Assembly: GCF_900240975.1 (NCBI RefSeq)
Contig: NZ_LT968775.1
Location: forward strand, 1,364,001-1,428,000
DNA from: Mycobacterium sp. 4858
GTDB lineage: Bacteria; Actinomycetota; Actinomycetes; Mycobacteriales; Mycobacteriaceae
Direction of reading: 5' to 3'
DNA: 64,000 nt
Made by a program: the position numbers and the translations under genes. A model generated the notes under the pieces. That model was not told the origin of the DNA. It did no database searches and saw nothing but the letters and a program-made list of their open reading frames with translations. Shown piece by piece: positions 45,150 through 54,463 of the stretch (its first letter is position 1; every line of letters starts with the position of its first letter).

Positions 45150-46340
45150 TCAGCGCCCGTAGCTGGGCATGTTGTGCCCGCGCTGGGCGATGATGTCGCG
45201 GAGCACCTCGTTGGTGCCGCCGCCGAATCGCATCAGGGGCGCCGCCCGGTAGAGCCGCTCGAACGTGCCGGCCAGCGGCGCGGCAGGGCTGCGGTGCGCC
45301 AGCAAGCCGTCCGGGCCGAGCAGATCGAGCGCGAGGACGGCGATGCGCTGGCGCAGCTCGCTGGTGAACACCTTTTCGACGCTGACCTCCACCGAGGGGA
45401 TCACTCCGCCGTCGAGGATGGACGCGGCCTCGTAGCCCATCAGGGTGGCGACCGCCACGTCCGCCTCGGCCTGCGCGAGCCTGCGCCGCAGCGACGGGCT
45501 TGCGGCCGGCACGGTGCCATCGCGTCGCGGCCGCCGCGCGAGCTCCCGCAACTCGTCCACGGCGCGCCGCAGGTCGCCCGCGTTGGTCAGCGCACCGCGT
45601 TCCAGATCCAGCGCGCCGGTGATGTAGGTCCAGCCGCGGTTGACTTCGCCCACCAGGTTGGTGACCGGCACCCGCACGTCGCGAAAATGCACCTCGTTGG
45701 TGCGGTAGCCCGACCACGCGTAGAGCGGGCGGACCGTCACGCCGGGACTGTCGATTCCGACGACGATGACCGAGATGCCCCGATGGCGGGCGGCCGCGGG
45801 ATCGGTGCGCACGCAGAGCCACTCGTGGGTGGCACGCTGCGCGCCGCTGTTCCAGATCTTGGTGCCGTTGATCACCCACTCGTCGCCGTCGCGGACCGCA
45901 CTGGTGCGCAGGTTGGCCAGGTCGGTGCCCGCGTCGGGCTCGGAATATCCGACGGCGCAGATCATTTCGCCCCTGGCAATCAGGGGTAGCCATTCGGCTC
46001 TGTTCCGTTCGGTGCCGTGCCGCATGATCATGGGCGCCACCGAGGTGACCGTCAGATCGGGCCCGGGCACGCCCCAGTACTCGAATTCGCTCATCAACAG
46101 GTGCAGGTGCATGGCACCCAGGCCCTCTTTGTCGGCAAGGCCGCCGTACTCGGGTGGCCAGTTCAGCCCGAACCAGCCCTTCTGCCCGATCTTGCGACGG
46201 AACCGCGCCACCTCTCCGTCCGGGAATTCCAGGTCGTGCTGGGCGAGCTCGGCGCGCAGCTCCGCGGTGACGTTGTCGTGGAGGAACTCGCGGACCTCGG
46301 CCAGCCACGCGCGCTGCCCGGCGTCGAGTTCGAAATCCAT
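45150..46340 (-). CDS. Acyl-CoA dehydrogenase (FadE), larger subunit type
   Basis: The 396-residue protein leads the cluster. Its FAD and substrate motifs are MICAVGYSEPDAGTDLANLRT (about residues 127-147), GDEWVINGTKIWNSGAQ, and the C-terminal FGGGTNEVLRDIIAQRGHNMP. The VGYSEPxAGTDL stretch is typical of FadE29-like subunits. With the smaller FadE, two MaoC proteins and the Ltp-type gene it forms a unit of the FadE28/29-ChsH1/H2-Ltp2 type, which shortens a branched steroid side chain, though a different isoprenoid acid is possible. Confidence 0.9.
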   Translation of the reverse strand: MDFELDAGQRAWLAEVREFLHDNVTAELRAELAQHDLEFPDGEVARFRRKIGQKGWFGLNWPPEYGGLADKEGLGAMHLHLLMSEFEYWGVPGPDLTVTSVAPMIMRHGTERNRAEWLPLIARGEMICAVGYSEPDAGTDLANLRTSAVRDGDEWVINGTKIWNSGAQRATHEWLCVRTDPAAARHRGISVIVVGIDSPGVTVRPLYAWSGYRTNEVHFRDVRVPVTNLVGEVNRGWTYITGALDLERGALTNAGDLRRAVDELRELARRPRRDGTVPAASPSLRRRLAQAEADVAVATLMGYEAASILDGGVIPSVEVSVEKVFTSELRQRIAVLALDLLGPDGLLAHRSPAAPLAGTFERLYRAAPLMRFGGGTNEVLRDIIAQRGHNMPSYGR

Positions 46341-46384
46341 GCGGGCGCCTGTGCCTTTCTGCCAGCCTTACACCAAGCAGCGTC

Positions 46385-46395
46385 AGCGTAACGCT
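46385..46395. promoter_or_regulatory. Short palindrome upstream of the FadE operon
   Basis: AGCGT-A-ACGCT is a perfect 5-bp inverted repeat with a one-base centre, 44 bases upstream of the first FadE ATG. It does not look like the KstR or KstR2 consensus and may be the site of another TetR-type regulator. Confidence 0.4.
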
Positions 46396-46595
46396 ACGGC
46401 GATCGTGCGCCCGGAATTTCGCCGCAACGTCAGGCCCGGCGCCGGTGATTCGTGGGCGCCGACTGTAAATACGCTGTCAAACTCCCGTTAATTCGCATCG
46501 GCGCTCTCGCAGATCGGTGGCACGGCTGCCAAAATTTGTGAATCGGCTGGTCGACGCGGACCAGGACCTGCCCGAGGGAGCCCGAGGGAGATGTC

Positions 46596-46760
46596 ATGCC
46601 CACCGTTGAGACACGCCTCCGCGAAGACTTACGCAACTATGCCGTCGAATTGCGGCAACTGGCATACACCCTTCCGCTCGGTGTGGGCGAGCACGCGCTC
46701 TTGCAGTTGTCCGACCGCATGCGCGCCGCCGCCGAGCAGGCCATGCGCAAGGGAGCCTGA
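46596..46760 (+). CDS. 54-residue conserved-looking small protein
   Basis: The ATG at 46596 is preceded by a duplicated CCCGAGGGAG (46571-46580 and 46581-46590), the second copy of which supplies a strong ribosome site. The product, beginning MPTVETRLREDLRNYAVE, is an amphipathic, Arg/Glu/Ala-rich protein of two probable helices with a Gly-Val-Gly turn near residue 30. No signal peptide or membrane segment. Regular codon use and the ribosome site make it a credible gene too short for many gene callers; function unknown. It is convergent with the aquaporin gene. Confidence 0.65.
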   Translation: MPTVETRLREDLRNYAVELRQLAYTLPLGVGEHALLQLSDRMRAAAEQAMRKGA

Positions 46761-46776
46761 CCGCGATCCGACGCGC

Positions 46777-47559
<783 letters not shown>

Positions 47560-47599
47560 TCAGTTTCGCGATTCCTGCCAGCCGCAACCGCCTGCCCGC

Positions 47600-50293
47600 T
47601 CAGCCGCCCTTGAGCCGGATCTTCCAGCGGACGAAGCTCAGGTAGAAGACGCTGATCACCACCAGCATGCCGATGTCGAACCACCACGCGGCCGGCGTGT
47701 GCCGCCAGTGCGAGTCCTTCGGGCTGAGCGGGCCGGGAACCAATTTGGACAGGTCCGCGGTGGAGGCCGACGCCGCGAAGCCCCAGCGCGCCGGAGTGGC
47801 CCAGGACATCTGGTCCAGCCCGAGCCGGCCCGTCACCGGGATCATGCCGCCGGAGAACACCAGCTGCGACATCACGGCCACCACCAGCAGCGGCATGATC
47901 TGTTCGTTCGACTTGGCGATGGCCGACAGCGCCAACCCGAGCATGGCCGACGCCACGCACGTCAGCGCGACGTCGGCGAACAGTTCGAGACCGGGCCGGC
48001 CGAGGGCCACCGCACCCTGGGTCGGACCGCCCTTGCCGATCAGCACGATGATGGTCACGATCGCCGACTGGATGACCGCGAAAACCGTGTAGACGCAGAC
48101 CTTGGCCAGCAGGTAGGCGCTGGTGGACAGCCCGACCGCCTGTTCGCGCAAAAAGATCGGGCGTTCACCGATCAGGTCACGGATGGTCAGCGCAGTTCCC
48201 ATGAACACCGCACCGACGTTGAGCAGCACCAGGATCTGCCCGGGTTCGTTGGGCGCGGCGCCGTACGGGTTGGGGATGCCGAACCCGACGTTGCCGGGCA
48301 CCGACATGGACAGCGAACCCATGATGAACGGCAGCACCGCCAGGAACACGAAGTAGCCCCGGTCGGAGAAGATCAGCCGGACCTGCCGCCGCGCGATCGT
48401 GGAGAACTGCCGGACGAGGCTGGTGTGCGACGGGTCGCCCAGGTCGGCGGGCTGCTGCGCGGGCGGCGGCGGCGGTGTCGGGCCGGTGCGGGCCAGGTAG
48501 CGGGCCTTCGCCCCGTCGGGATCGCCCGCGACGCTGCTGAAAATGTCGGCCCAGTTCGTGGTCCCCATGGCCGCCCCGATCTGGCTGGGCGGCCCACAGA
48601 AGGCGGTCTTGCCGCCGGGGGCCAGCAGCAGGACCTGATCGCAGACGTCCAGGTAGGTCAGCGAGTGGGTGACCACGAGCACCACGCGGCCGGCGTCGGC
48701 CAGCTGCCGCAGCATGGTCATCACCTGGCGGTCCAGCGCGGGGTCCAGGCCGGAGGTCGGCTCGTCGAGGATCAGCAGCGACGGCCCGGTCAGCAACTCC
48801 AGGGCGACCGAGGCGCGCTTGCGCTGGCCGCCGGAGAGCTTGTCGACCCGGGTGTGCAGGTGCTGGGTCATCTCGAGTTCCTCGAGCACCCGGGCGACCA
48901 CCTGGGCCCGGTCGTCCTTGGTGGTGTCCGGCGGCAGCCGCAGCTCGGCGGCGTACATCAGCGCCTGCTGCACCGTCAGCTGCCCGTGCACCACGTCGTC
49001 CTGGGGCACCATGCCGATCCTGCTGCGCAGCGAGGCGTACTCGGCGTGCACGTTGTGGCCCTCGAACGCGACGGTGCCCCTGGTCGGGTGCGTGTACCCC
49101 GCGACCAGCCGGGCGAACGTCGACTTGCCCGCCCCCGACGGCCCGATGACGGCCGTCAGCGTCCCGGGCTGCGCACCCAACGAGATGTCGTCCAGCAGCG
49201 TCTTGTTGTTCTCGATCGTCCACGTCACGCCGCGCACGTCCAGCCCACCCGTGGGGGTCGCGGTCGCGCTCTCGTCGCGCCGGGCCAGCGTGCCGCCGGC
49301 GAAGACGAGGTCGATGTTGCCGATCGTGACGACGTCGCCGTCGTGTAGCACCGCCGAGTCGACCCGGGCGCCGTTGACGAAGGTGCCGTTGATGCTGCGG
49401 TTGTCGTGGATCTCGGTGCCGTGCGGCGTCGGGACCAAGGTGGCGTGATGGCGCGACGCCAGCACTTCGGGAATGACGATGTCGTTGTCGTTGGCCCGAC
49501 CGATCTTGATCGCGCCCGGGACCGATTCCGCGGCCTTGCCCGGCCGCAGGATCTTCATCATCGATGTCGCGATGTTGGACGCGTCGCCGCCGACCCGCCC
49601 GGTCTCCAATCCCGCCGGCTGCCCGGCGGGGGCCGGGGGCACGTTCACTGGCTGCGGGCGGTAGATCTGCGGCGCGTGTTGCGCCCCGCTGGGCGGCGCC
49701 GCCGGGTGCGCGCCGGTCGGGTACCGCGGCTGCGGGGCCGAGGGGTGGCTCGGCATCGATCCGCTCGGCGGATGCACGGGCTGCGGCCCGCTGGGCGGGT
49801 GGACGGGCTGCGGCCCACTCGGCTGATGCGTGGGCTGCCGGAACGAGGCCGACGCCGGTTGGTGCGGCTGGCCGGGCCAGTGCGCGCCGGACGGTTGGGA
49901 CTGGGTCACGCGGGAGTTCGCCGCGGCGGCCGGGCTGACGATCGGGATCGACGTCGTCAGCGGGGGTCGCCCGGCCGAGCCCTGGTGGCGGCCGACCTCG
50001 AAGGTCAGCGCCGGCCCGTCCGGATTGCCGATGTTGACGCGCATGCCGTCCTGGATATCGACCATGGGCACGCGATGGTGATTGACGAACAGCCCGTTGA
50101 GGCTGCCGTTGTCGATGGCTATCCATCGGCCCTGGTCGAATCGGACGATGAGGTGCGTGCGGGAGATCAAGGGATGTGCCACGCGGACGTCGGCGCGGAG
50201 GTCACGCCCGATCGCGACATCGTTGCCTGCGGCGAACGTGCGCTCGGATCCTTCGTACCGCACGGTCAATACAGGTGGGGCTGATCGGCTCAT
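47600..50293 (-). CDS. FHA-domain ABC transporter (Rv1747-like)
   Basis: An 897-residue exporter-type protein. FHA1 lies at about residues 10-100 (ERTFAAGNDVAIGRDLRADVRVAHPLISRTHLIVRF), followed by a Pro/Gln-rich linker of about 120 residues. FHA2 spans about 235-310 (IKIGRANDNDIVIPEVLASRHH). The ABC domain has Walker A GPSGAGKST, signature LSGGQRKR and Walker B LLILDEPTSGLD, and a C-terminal ABC2 membrane domain has about six helices. FHA domains bind phosphothreonine, so Ser/Thr kinase (PknF-type) control is expected. ATG 50293 is preceded by TACAGT with leaderless spacing. Rv1747 helps export cell-wall lipoglycan precursors. Confidence 0.93.
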   Translation of the reverse strand: MSRSAPPVLTVRYEGSERTFAAGNDVAIGRDLRADVRVAHPLISRTHLIVRFDQGRWIAIDNGSLNGLFVNHHRVPMVDIQDGMRVNIGNPDGPALTFEVGRHQGSAGRPPLTTSIPIVSPAAAANSRVTQSQPSGAHWPGQPHQPASASFRQPTHQPSGPQPVHPPSGPQPVHPPSGSMPSHPSAPQPRYPTGAHPAAPPSGAQHAPQIYRPQPVNVPPAPAGQPAGLETGRVGGDASNIATSMMKILRPGKAAESVPGAIKIGRANDNDIVIPEVLASRHHATLVPTPHGTEIHDNRSINGTFVNGARVDSAVLHDGDVVTIGNIDLVFAGGTLARRDESATATPTGGLDVRGVTWTIENNKTLLDDISLGAQPGTLTAVIGPSGAGKSTFARLVAGYTHPTRGTVAFEGHNVHAEYASLRSRIGMVPQDDVVHGQLTVQQALMYAAELRLPPDTTKDDRAQVVARVLEELEMTQHLHTRVDKLSGGQRKRASVALELLTGPSLLILDEPTSGLDPALDRQVMTMLRQLADAGRVVLVVTHSLTYLDVCDQVLLLAPGGKTAFCGPPSQIGAAMGTTNWADIFSSVAGDPDGAKARYLARTGPTPPPPPAQQPADLGDPSHTSLVRQFSTIARRQVRLIFSDRGYFVFLAVLPFIMGSLSMSVPGNVGFGIPNPYGAAPNEPGQILVLLNVGAVFMGTALTIRDLIGERPIFLREQAVGLSTSAYLLAKVCVYTVFAVIQSAIVTIIVLIGKGGPTQGAVALGRPGLELFADVALTCVASAMLGLALSAIAKSNEQIMPLLVVAVMSQLVFSGGMIPVTGRLGLDQMSWATPARWGFAASASTADLSKLVPGPLSPKDSHWRHTPAAWWFDIGMLVVISVFYLSFVRWKIRLKGG

Positions 50294-50614
50294 TACGACC
50301 AACTGTATCGGCAGCGCCGGGAATCGGGTCGTGGAATCTCGACCGGGTGGGCTCCCCGCGCCCCGGCGCCGGCCGGCCCGCCGTCCCTGCCTGAGGGGGA
50401 CGACGGTTTTCCCGACGACGTTCCCGTCGCCGATGCCGCGAAGAAGCGGCGTGCCGGGGCCCGCCTCGGAGTTCCCCTCGGGCGGTCAGGGTCCGACTGG
50501 GCGGAGCGGCGGCGCACGGTGCCGGCGACGCCCACAGTCGAGGACGGTGACGGGCAGTGGCGGTTACCGATCATGGCCGGATAGGCTTGCTGCCCTGCCA
50601 CTTTCGTAGTTAAG
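50294..50614. other. Intergenic region upstream of the FHA/ABC gene
   Basis: About 320 bases between the FHA/ABC gene start and the end of the esterase gene. The open frames here are Arg/Pro/Gly-rich and carry no recognisable protein or ribosome site. The only element I would name is the TACAGT hexamer just upstream of the FHA/ABC start (minus strand). I see no clear terminator. Confidence 0.5.
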
Positions 50615-51652
50615 TTAGCCGGCTGCCGCGGTGGTGTGCAGGCCGCGCCGCCACGGTGGAGCCTCGGCGGTGACGTCCTTGACGAAATCCCCGATATGGC
50701 GGATGGCGCGCCTGCCCTCCGGCAGGATGTCCGCCGCCAACGGAAAATCGTGGATCTGCCCGTCCCACAGGTGTAGATCACACGCAATGCCGCTGGCTTC
50801 CAAGCGCTTTGCCATCAGCTCGGCATCCGGGAGCAGCAGTTCATCGGAGCTGGCGTGGATGGTAACGGGCGGCAGCGCGGACAGGTCGGCGTCCACCGGC
50901 GAAGCCACGGCGGAGTCGCGGCGCCCCTCCACAACCTGTGCCTGACTCAGGTATTGGGCGAACATCGACAACGCCCCGCGCGTGAACATCGAGCACTTCC
51001 GCGCGTTGGGGTGCCGCAGCTTTCGCGCCGGGTCGGCATCGGTGAACGGTGAGATGGTCGCAATTCCCGCCGGCCGCATCACTTCGTTGCGAATGGCCAA
51101 CAGCGTGGTCATGAACGCGAGATATCCGCCGGCCGAGTCGCCGGCGACGACCACCTGGTCACCGTCGAAACCACGATCCTGCAGCCAGCGAAGCCCGCTG
51201 ATCCCGTCGTCGATCGCGTCGGTGATGTGATGCGAGGGCAGCTTTCGGTATCCCACGGTGAGCACCGCCGCATCCGCCGCCTTCGACAAGCGGGTGACCA
51301 CCGAGCGGTGCGTGTTGAGACCGCAGGTGAGGAAGGCGCCGCCGTGCAAATAGAGGATCGCCCGGTCGGTCGACGCGCCGGGGGCGCAAACCCACTCGGC
51401 CGCACAGTTTTCCAGTCGCACCGGTTCGATTTCGGCGGAGATGCCCACGCGCGGCACCAATCCCGCGAGCCCGTCGACGTACTCGAATGGCCAGTGCAAG
51501 TTGGGAGTAACGGCCCAGGCGCGCACTGTGTTTTTCACGATCAATCGGCTGGCCAAGGAGACCGCGACCGATTGCGGGCTGTGGCGCCGGTGGACCCGCC
51601 GCTTCATTGCGCCACTTGGCAATACGCGATGTGGATCGGTGGTGCTAACCAT
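50615..51652 (-). CDS. Alpha/beta hydrolase, HSL-family esterase
   Basis: The 345-residue protein has HGGAFLTCG (oxyanion, about residues 103-111), the nucleophile elbow VVAGDSAGGYLAF (Ser near 171) and a C-terminal HDFPLAADIL. It resembles mycobacterial Lip-type esterases on acyl lipids. AGGAGGGATTGC precedes the ATG at 51652. It is divergent from the SDR gene and unlinked to the FHA/ABC gene downstream. Confidence 0.88.
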   Translation of the reverse strand: MVSTTDPHRVLPSGAMKRRVHRRHSPQSVAVSLASRLIVKNTVRAWAVTPNLHWPFEYVDGLAGLVPRVGISAEIEPVRLENCAAEWVCAPGASTDRAILYLHGGAFLTCGLNTHRSVVTRLSKAADAAVLTVGYRKLPSHHITDAIDDGISGLRWLQDRGFDGDQVVVAGDSAGGYLAFMTTLLAIRNEVMRPAGIATISPFTDADPARKLRHPNARKCSMFTRGALSMFAQYLSQAQVVEGRRDSAVASPVDADLSALPPVTIHASSDELLLPDAELMAKRLEASGIACDLHLWDGQIHDFPLAADILPEGRRAIRHIGDFVKDVTAEAPPWRRGLHTTAAAG

Positions 51653-51859
51653 GCAATCCCTCCTAAGTGGGCAGGGGATACCCGCGCGAGGCCGGGAAAA
51701 ACTGCGGGTGAAGGTGTCGCGAATGTTGGGTACATCACGGTTTACCGCCGGTGGCCGGTGGGTATAGGTGAACTTTCCGGCTCTTGATGAAGGGCTCTTC
51801 TAGAGAGCTCCAGGGGCCCGGGCCTCGCGAATCTGGCCCGGTGGCCCAGGATATGAGCC

Positions 51860-52705
51860 ATGAAACCCGAGATGCGGGCCGACCCGCTGTTGAGTGGCCG
51901 GGTGGCGGTGGTGACCGGCGGTGGCGGCGGCATCGGCGCGGCCACCGCCAGGGTGTTCGCGGCGCACGGAGCCCACGTGGTGATCGTCGACGTGGATGCC
52001 GCGCTAGCCGCAGGGACGGTCGACGACATCGCGGCCGCGGGTGGATCGGCCGTGGCCGTGGTCAGCGACGTCCGGGACGCGGATGCGGTCGACGACTTGG
52101 CGCGGTCGGTGCTGGATCGCTACGGTCGGGCCGACGTCCTGGTCAACAATGTGGGCCACTGGCTGCGGCATCCGGGCGACTTCGTCGACACCGACGCGCA
52201 ATTCTGGGACGAGCTCTACCGGATCAACCTGCACCACGTCTTCCTGGTCACCCGGGCTTTCCTGCCGGCGATGACCGCCCGGCGGGCCGGCGCGATCGTC
52301 AATGTCTCCTCCGTGGAGGGGTTGCGCGGCTATCCGGAGGACCCGGTCTATGCCGCCTTCAAGGCCGCCGTCATCCAGTTCACCCGCAGCCTCGCCGTGC
52401 AGGTGGGCCGGCACGGGGTGCGGGTCAACGCGATCGCCCCCGACGTGACGGAATCGCTGCAGGTGCCCTACTCGCAATGGCTGTCGCCCGAAGAGCAGGC
52501 GCAGTGGCCGCAATGGGTTCCGGTCGGCCGGATGGGGGTGCCCGAGGATCAGGCCGACGTGATCCTGTTTCTGGCGTCGGACTTGTCGGCGTTCGTCACC
52601 GGCCACACCATCCCGACCGACGGCGGAACCGGCGCGGCGGGCGGCTGGTTCCGCTCGTCGCGCCGGCCCGACCGCGAATGGACGAATCGGCCGATCGCGC
52701 CGTGA
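51860..52705 (+). CDS. Short-chain dehydrogenase/reductase
   Basis: A 281-residue SDR with TGGGGGIGAATARVFA (about residues 19-34), VDVDAA after strand two (an Asp that favours NAD), NNVGHW in place of NNAG, Ser in VSSVEG, and Tyr-x3-Lys in VYAAFKAAV. The C-terminus is close to the usual GHTIPTDGGTGAAGGW. It is divergent from the esterase and convergent with the ICMT-type gene. Confidence 0.9.
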   Translation: MKPEMRADPLLSGRVAVVTGGGGGIGAATARVFAAHGAHVVIVDVDAALAAGTVDDIAAAGGSAVAVVSDVRDADAVDDLARSVLDRYGRADVLVNNVGHWLRHPGDFVDTDAQFWDELYRINLHHVFLVTRAFLPAMTARRAGAIVNVSSVEGLRGYPEDPVYAAFKAAVIQFTRSLAVQVGRHGVRVNAIAPDVTESLQVPYSQWLSPEEQAQWPQWVPVGRMGVPEDQADVILFLASDLSAFVTGHTIPTDGGTGAAGGWFRSSRRPDREWTNRPIAP

Positions 52706-52717
52706 TCGTCCGGGCCC

Positions 52718-53221
52718 TCAGACCAGCCCCAACGCGGCGTTCTCCGCCCGGATCCGGACGTTGAGCACCAGTGCGTTCGCGATGCTGAATGCGATCGCCG
52801 TCAGCCACGCCGAGTGCACCAGCGGCAGCGCGGCCACCTCCGCCGTGACGGCGGCGTAATTCGGGTGGCGTACCCATCGGTAGAGTCCGTCGCGCACCAA
52901 CGGCGCGCCCGGGATGACGATGAGCCGTGGATTCCAGCGCCTGCCGAGCACGCTCACGCAGCGCCAGCGCACCGCGGTGCTCAGCGCCACCACCGCGAGC
53001 ATCGGCCAGCCCAGCCATCCGATGAACGGCCGTGCGAACACCCAGGTTTCCACGACGCATGAAACCAGCAGCAGGGCATGCATACTGACCATGGCCGGGT
53101 AGTGGTCACGGCCGAATTCCTTGCCGCCGTGCGCGAGTGACCATTTGGTGTTCCGTTGTGAGACCGCCAGCTCCACCAGGCGCTCGACGCCGATGGCCAG
53201 AATGAACAGGTAGTAGTACAT
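52718..53221 (-). CDS. ICMT-like membrane methyltransferase, partner of type III PKS
   Basis: From ATG 53221 (MYYYLFILAIG), preceded by GAGGGACGAGG, the product is 167 residues with four to five hydrophobic helices and the ICMT-type motif GLYRWVRHPNYAAVTAEV (about residues 118-135), followed by a C-terminal RAENAAL. Such enzymes use SAM to methylate hydrophobic acids or phenols in the membrane. It starts 12 bases after the polyketide synthase stop. This pairing corresponds to SrsA-SrsB of Streptomyces, where SrsB methylates alkylresorcinols. Confidence 0.85.
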   Translation of the reverse strand: MYYYLFILAIGVERLVELAVSQRNTKWSLAHGGKEFGRDHYPAMVSMHALLLVSCVVETWVFARPFIGWLGWPMLAVVALSTAVRWRCVSVLGRRWNPRLIVIPGAPLVRDGLYRWVRHPNYAAVTAEVAALPLVHSAWLTAIAFSIANALVLNVRIRAENAALGLV

Positions 53222-53232
53222 GGCCTCGTCCC

Positions 53233-54375
53233 TCACCACTGCAGCAGGAGCAGCTCGAAGCTGAAGCCCGGCCCCATCGCCAGCATCACCCCGAAGGCCC
53301 CTTCGGCGGGCGGTTGGGCGACGGTTCGGCGCAGGACGTCGAGCACGGACGCCGAGGAGATGTTGCCGTTGTCCCGCATCGAGTTTCGGCTGTGCACCAA
53401 CGCCTCCGGCGGGAGTTCAAGCGCATCCTCGATCGAGTCGAGGACTTTCGGGCCGCCGGGATGACACACCCACGCCGAGACGTCGGCCAGGGACAGGCCG
53501 TGGTCGGCCAGGAAACCGTCGACCTCGTCCCGCAGGTAGGCATCGGCCATCTTGGGCACGTCGCGCGACATCACCAGCTGGAACCCGCTGGATCCCACGT
53601 TCCACCCCATGACGTCAACGGTCTCGGGCACCACACAGCTGCGCGTCCCCAAGAGCCGGGGCGCACGACGTCCGTTGTGGGCGGGGGGGATTCGGTCGGC
53701 TCCGGTGGCGACCACGGCGGCGGCGCCGTCACCGAACAGGGACACCCCGATCAGGGCGGGGATCGAGGTGTCGTCGCGCTGCAGCGTGAGGGAGCACAAC
53801 TCGACCGACAGGAGCACGGCCACATCCCCCGAGTAGCCATGCAGATAGTCGTGCACGCGCGCCATCCCGGCGGCGCCGGCCACACAGCCGAGGCCGAACA
53901 GCGGAACGCGCTTGATGTTGGGCCGCAGGCCGATTCGGGTCATCAGCCGCGCGTCGATGGTCGGCACCGCGACGCCTGTGCTGGAGACCATCACGATGGT
54001 GTCCACCTCGTGTGCCGCGATGCCGGCCTCCTCCAGCGCCGAACGTATCGCCCGTTCGCCGAGATCGACGGCGACCTCGAGATAGGCGTCGTTGGCTTCG
54101 GTGAAGCCGCTCAGCTGTGGGTAGCGTGACAGCGGCAGCGCGAGGCTGCGGTGGTCTACCCCCGTCGTCTCGGCGAAACGCAGGAACCGCGGATCGGTGA
54201 ATTCGGTGAGCTCGCGGGCGACTTCGTCTTGGTTGTACCGGTGCGGGGTGAAGGCCACCGCCGCCCCGGCGATGTGCGGTGCGCCCTGCTCGCGGTGAGC
54301 GGCCCGGCGCGGCGATGTGAGATGCGTTGTTGCGGTCATGCCTATGCCGACGACGGGCCGCGCCGCACGGTTCAT
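53233..54375 (-). CDS. Type III polyketide synthase (chalcone/stilbene-synthase family)
   Basis: The 380-residue homodimeric ketosynthase uses CoA thioesters to build alkylresorcinol, alkylpyrone or similar rings. The active Cys is in LFGLGCVAGAAGMARV (about residue 155). The catalytic His is expected in the WVCHPGGP stretch (about 308-315), and the Asn in RDNGNISSASVLD. The C-terminal GFGVMLAMGPGFSFELLLLQW is the GxGP loop. It resembles mycobacterial PKS11/PKS18-like enzymes, which use long fatty acyl-CoA starters. The methyltransferase follows within 12 bases. Confidence 0.93.
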   Translation of the reverse strand: MNRAARPVVGIGMTATTHLTSPRRAAHREQGAPHIAGAAVAFTPHRYNQDEVARELTEFTDPRFLRFAETTGVDHRSLALPLSRYPQLSGFTEANDAYLEVAVDLGERAIRSALEEAGIAAHEVDTIVMVSSTGVAVPTIDARLMTRIGLRPNIKRVPLFGLGCVAGAAGMARVHDYLHGYSGDVAVLLSVELCSLTLQRDDTSIPALIGVSLFGDGAAAVVATGADRIPPAHNGRRAPRLLGTRSCVVPETVDVMGWNVGSSGFQLVMSRDVPKMADAYLRDEVDGFLADHGLSLADVSAWVCHPGGPKVLDSIEDALELPPEALVHSRNSMRDNGNISSASVLDVLRRTVAQPPAEGAFGVMLAMGPGFSFELLLLQW

Positions 54376-54463
54376 CCGAATGACTCGCGGGTGAGATGAA
54401 CCACACGGCGGCGCTTGCCGTTAACCAACCGAGGGGATGGCAGGGGAAGTAGCGCGACGCGAG

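Noticed and set aside
44038..46308. Extension of the MaoC frame through two FadE genes
   Set aside because: The frame is open only because of GC-rich codons. The FadE genes on the same strand in another frame are unmistakable and the MaoC ATG overlaps the FadE stop.
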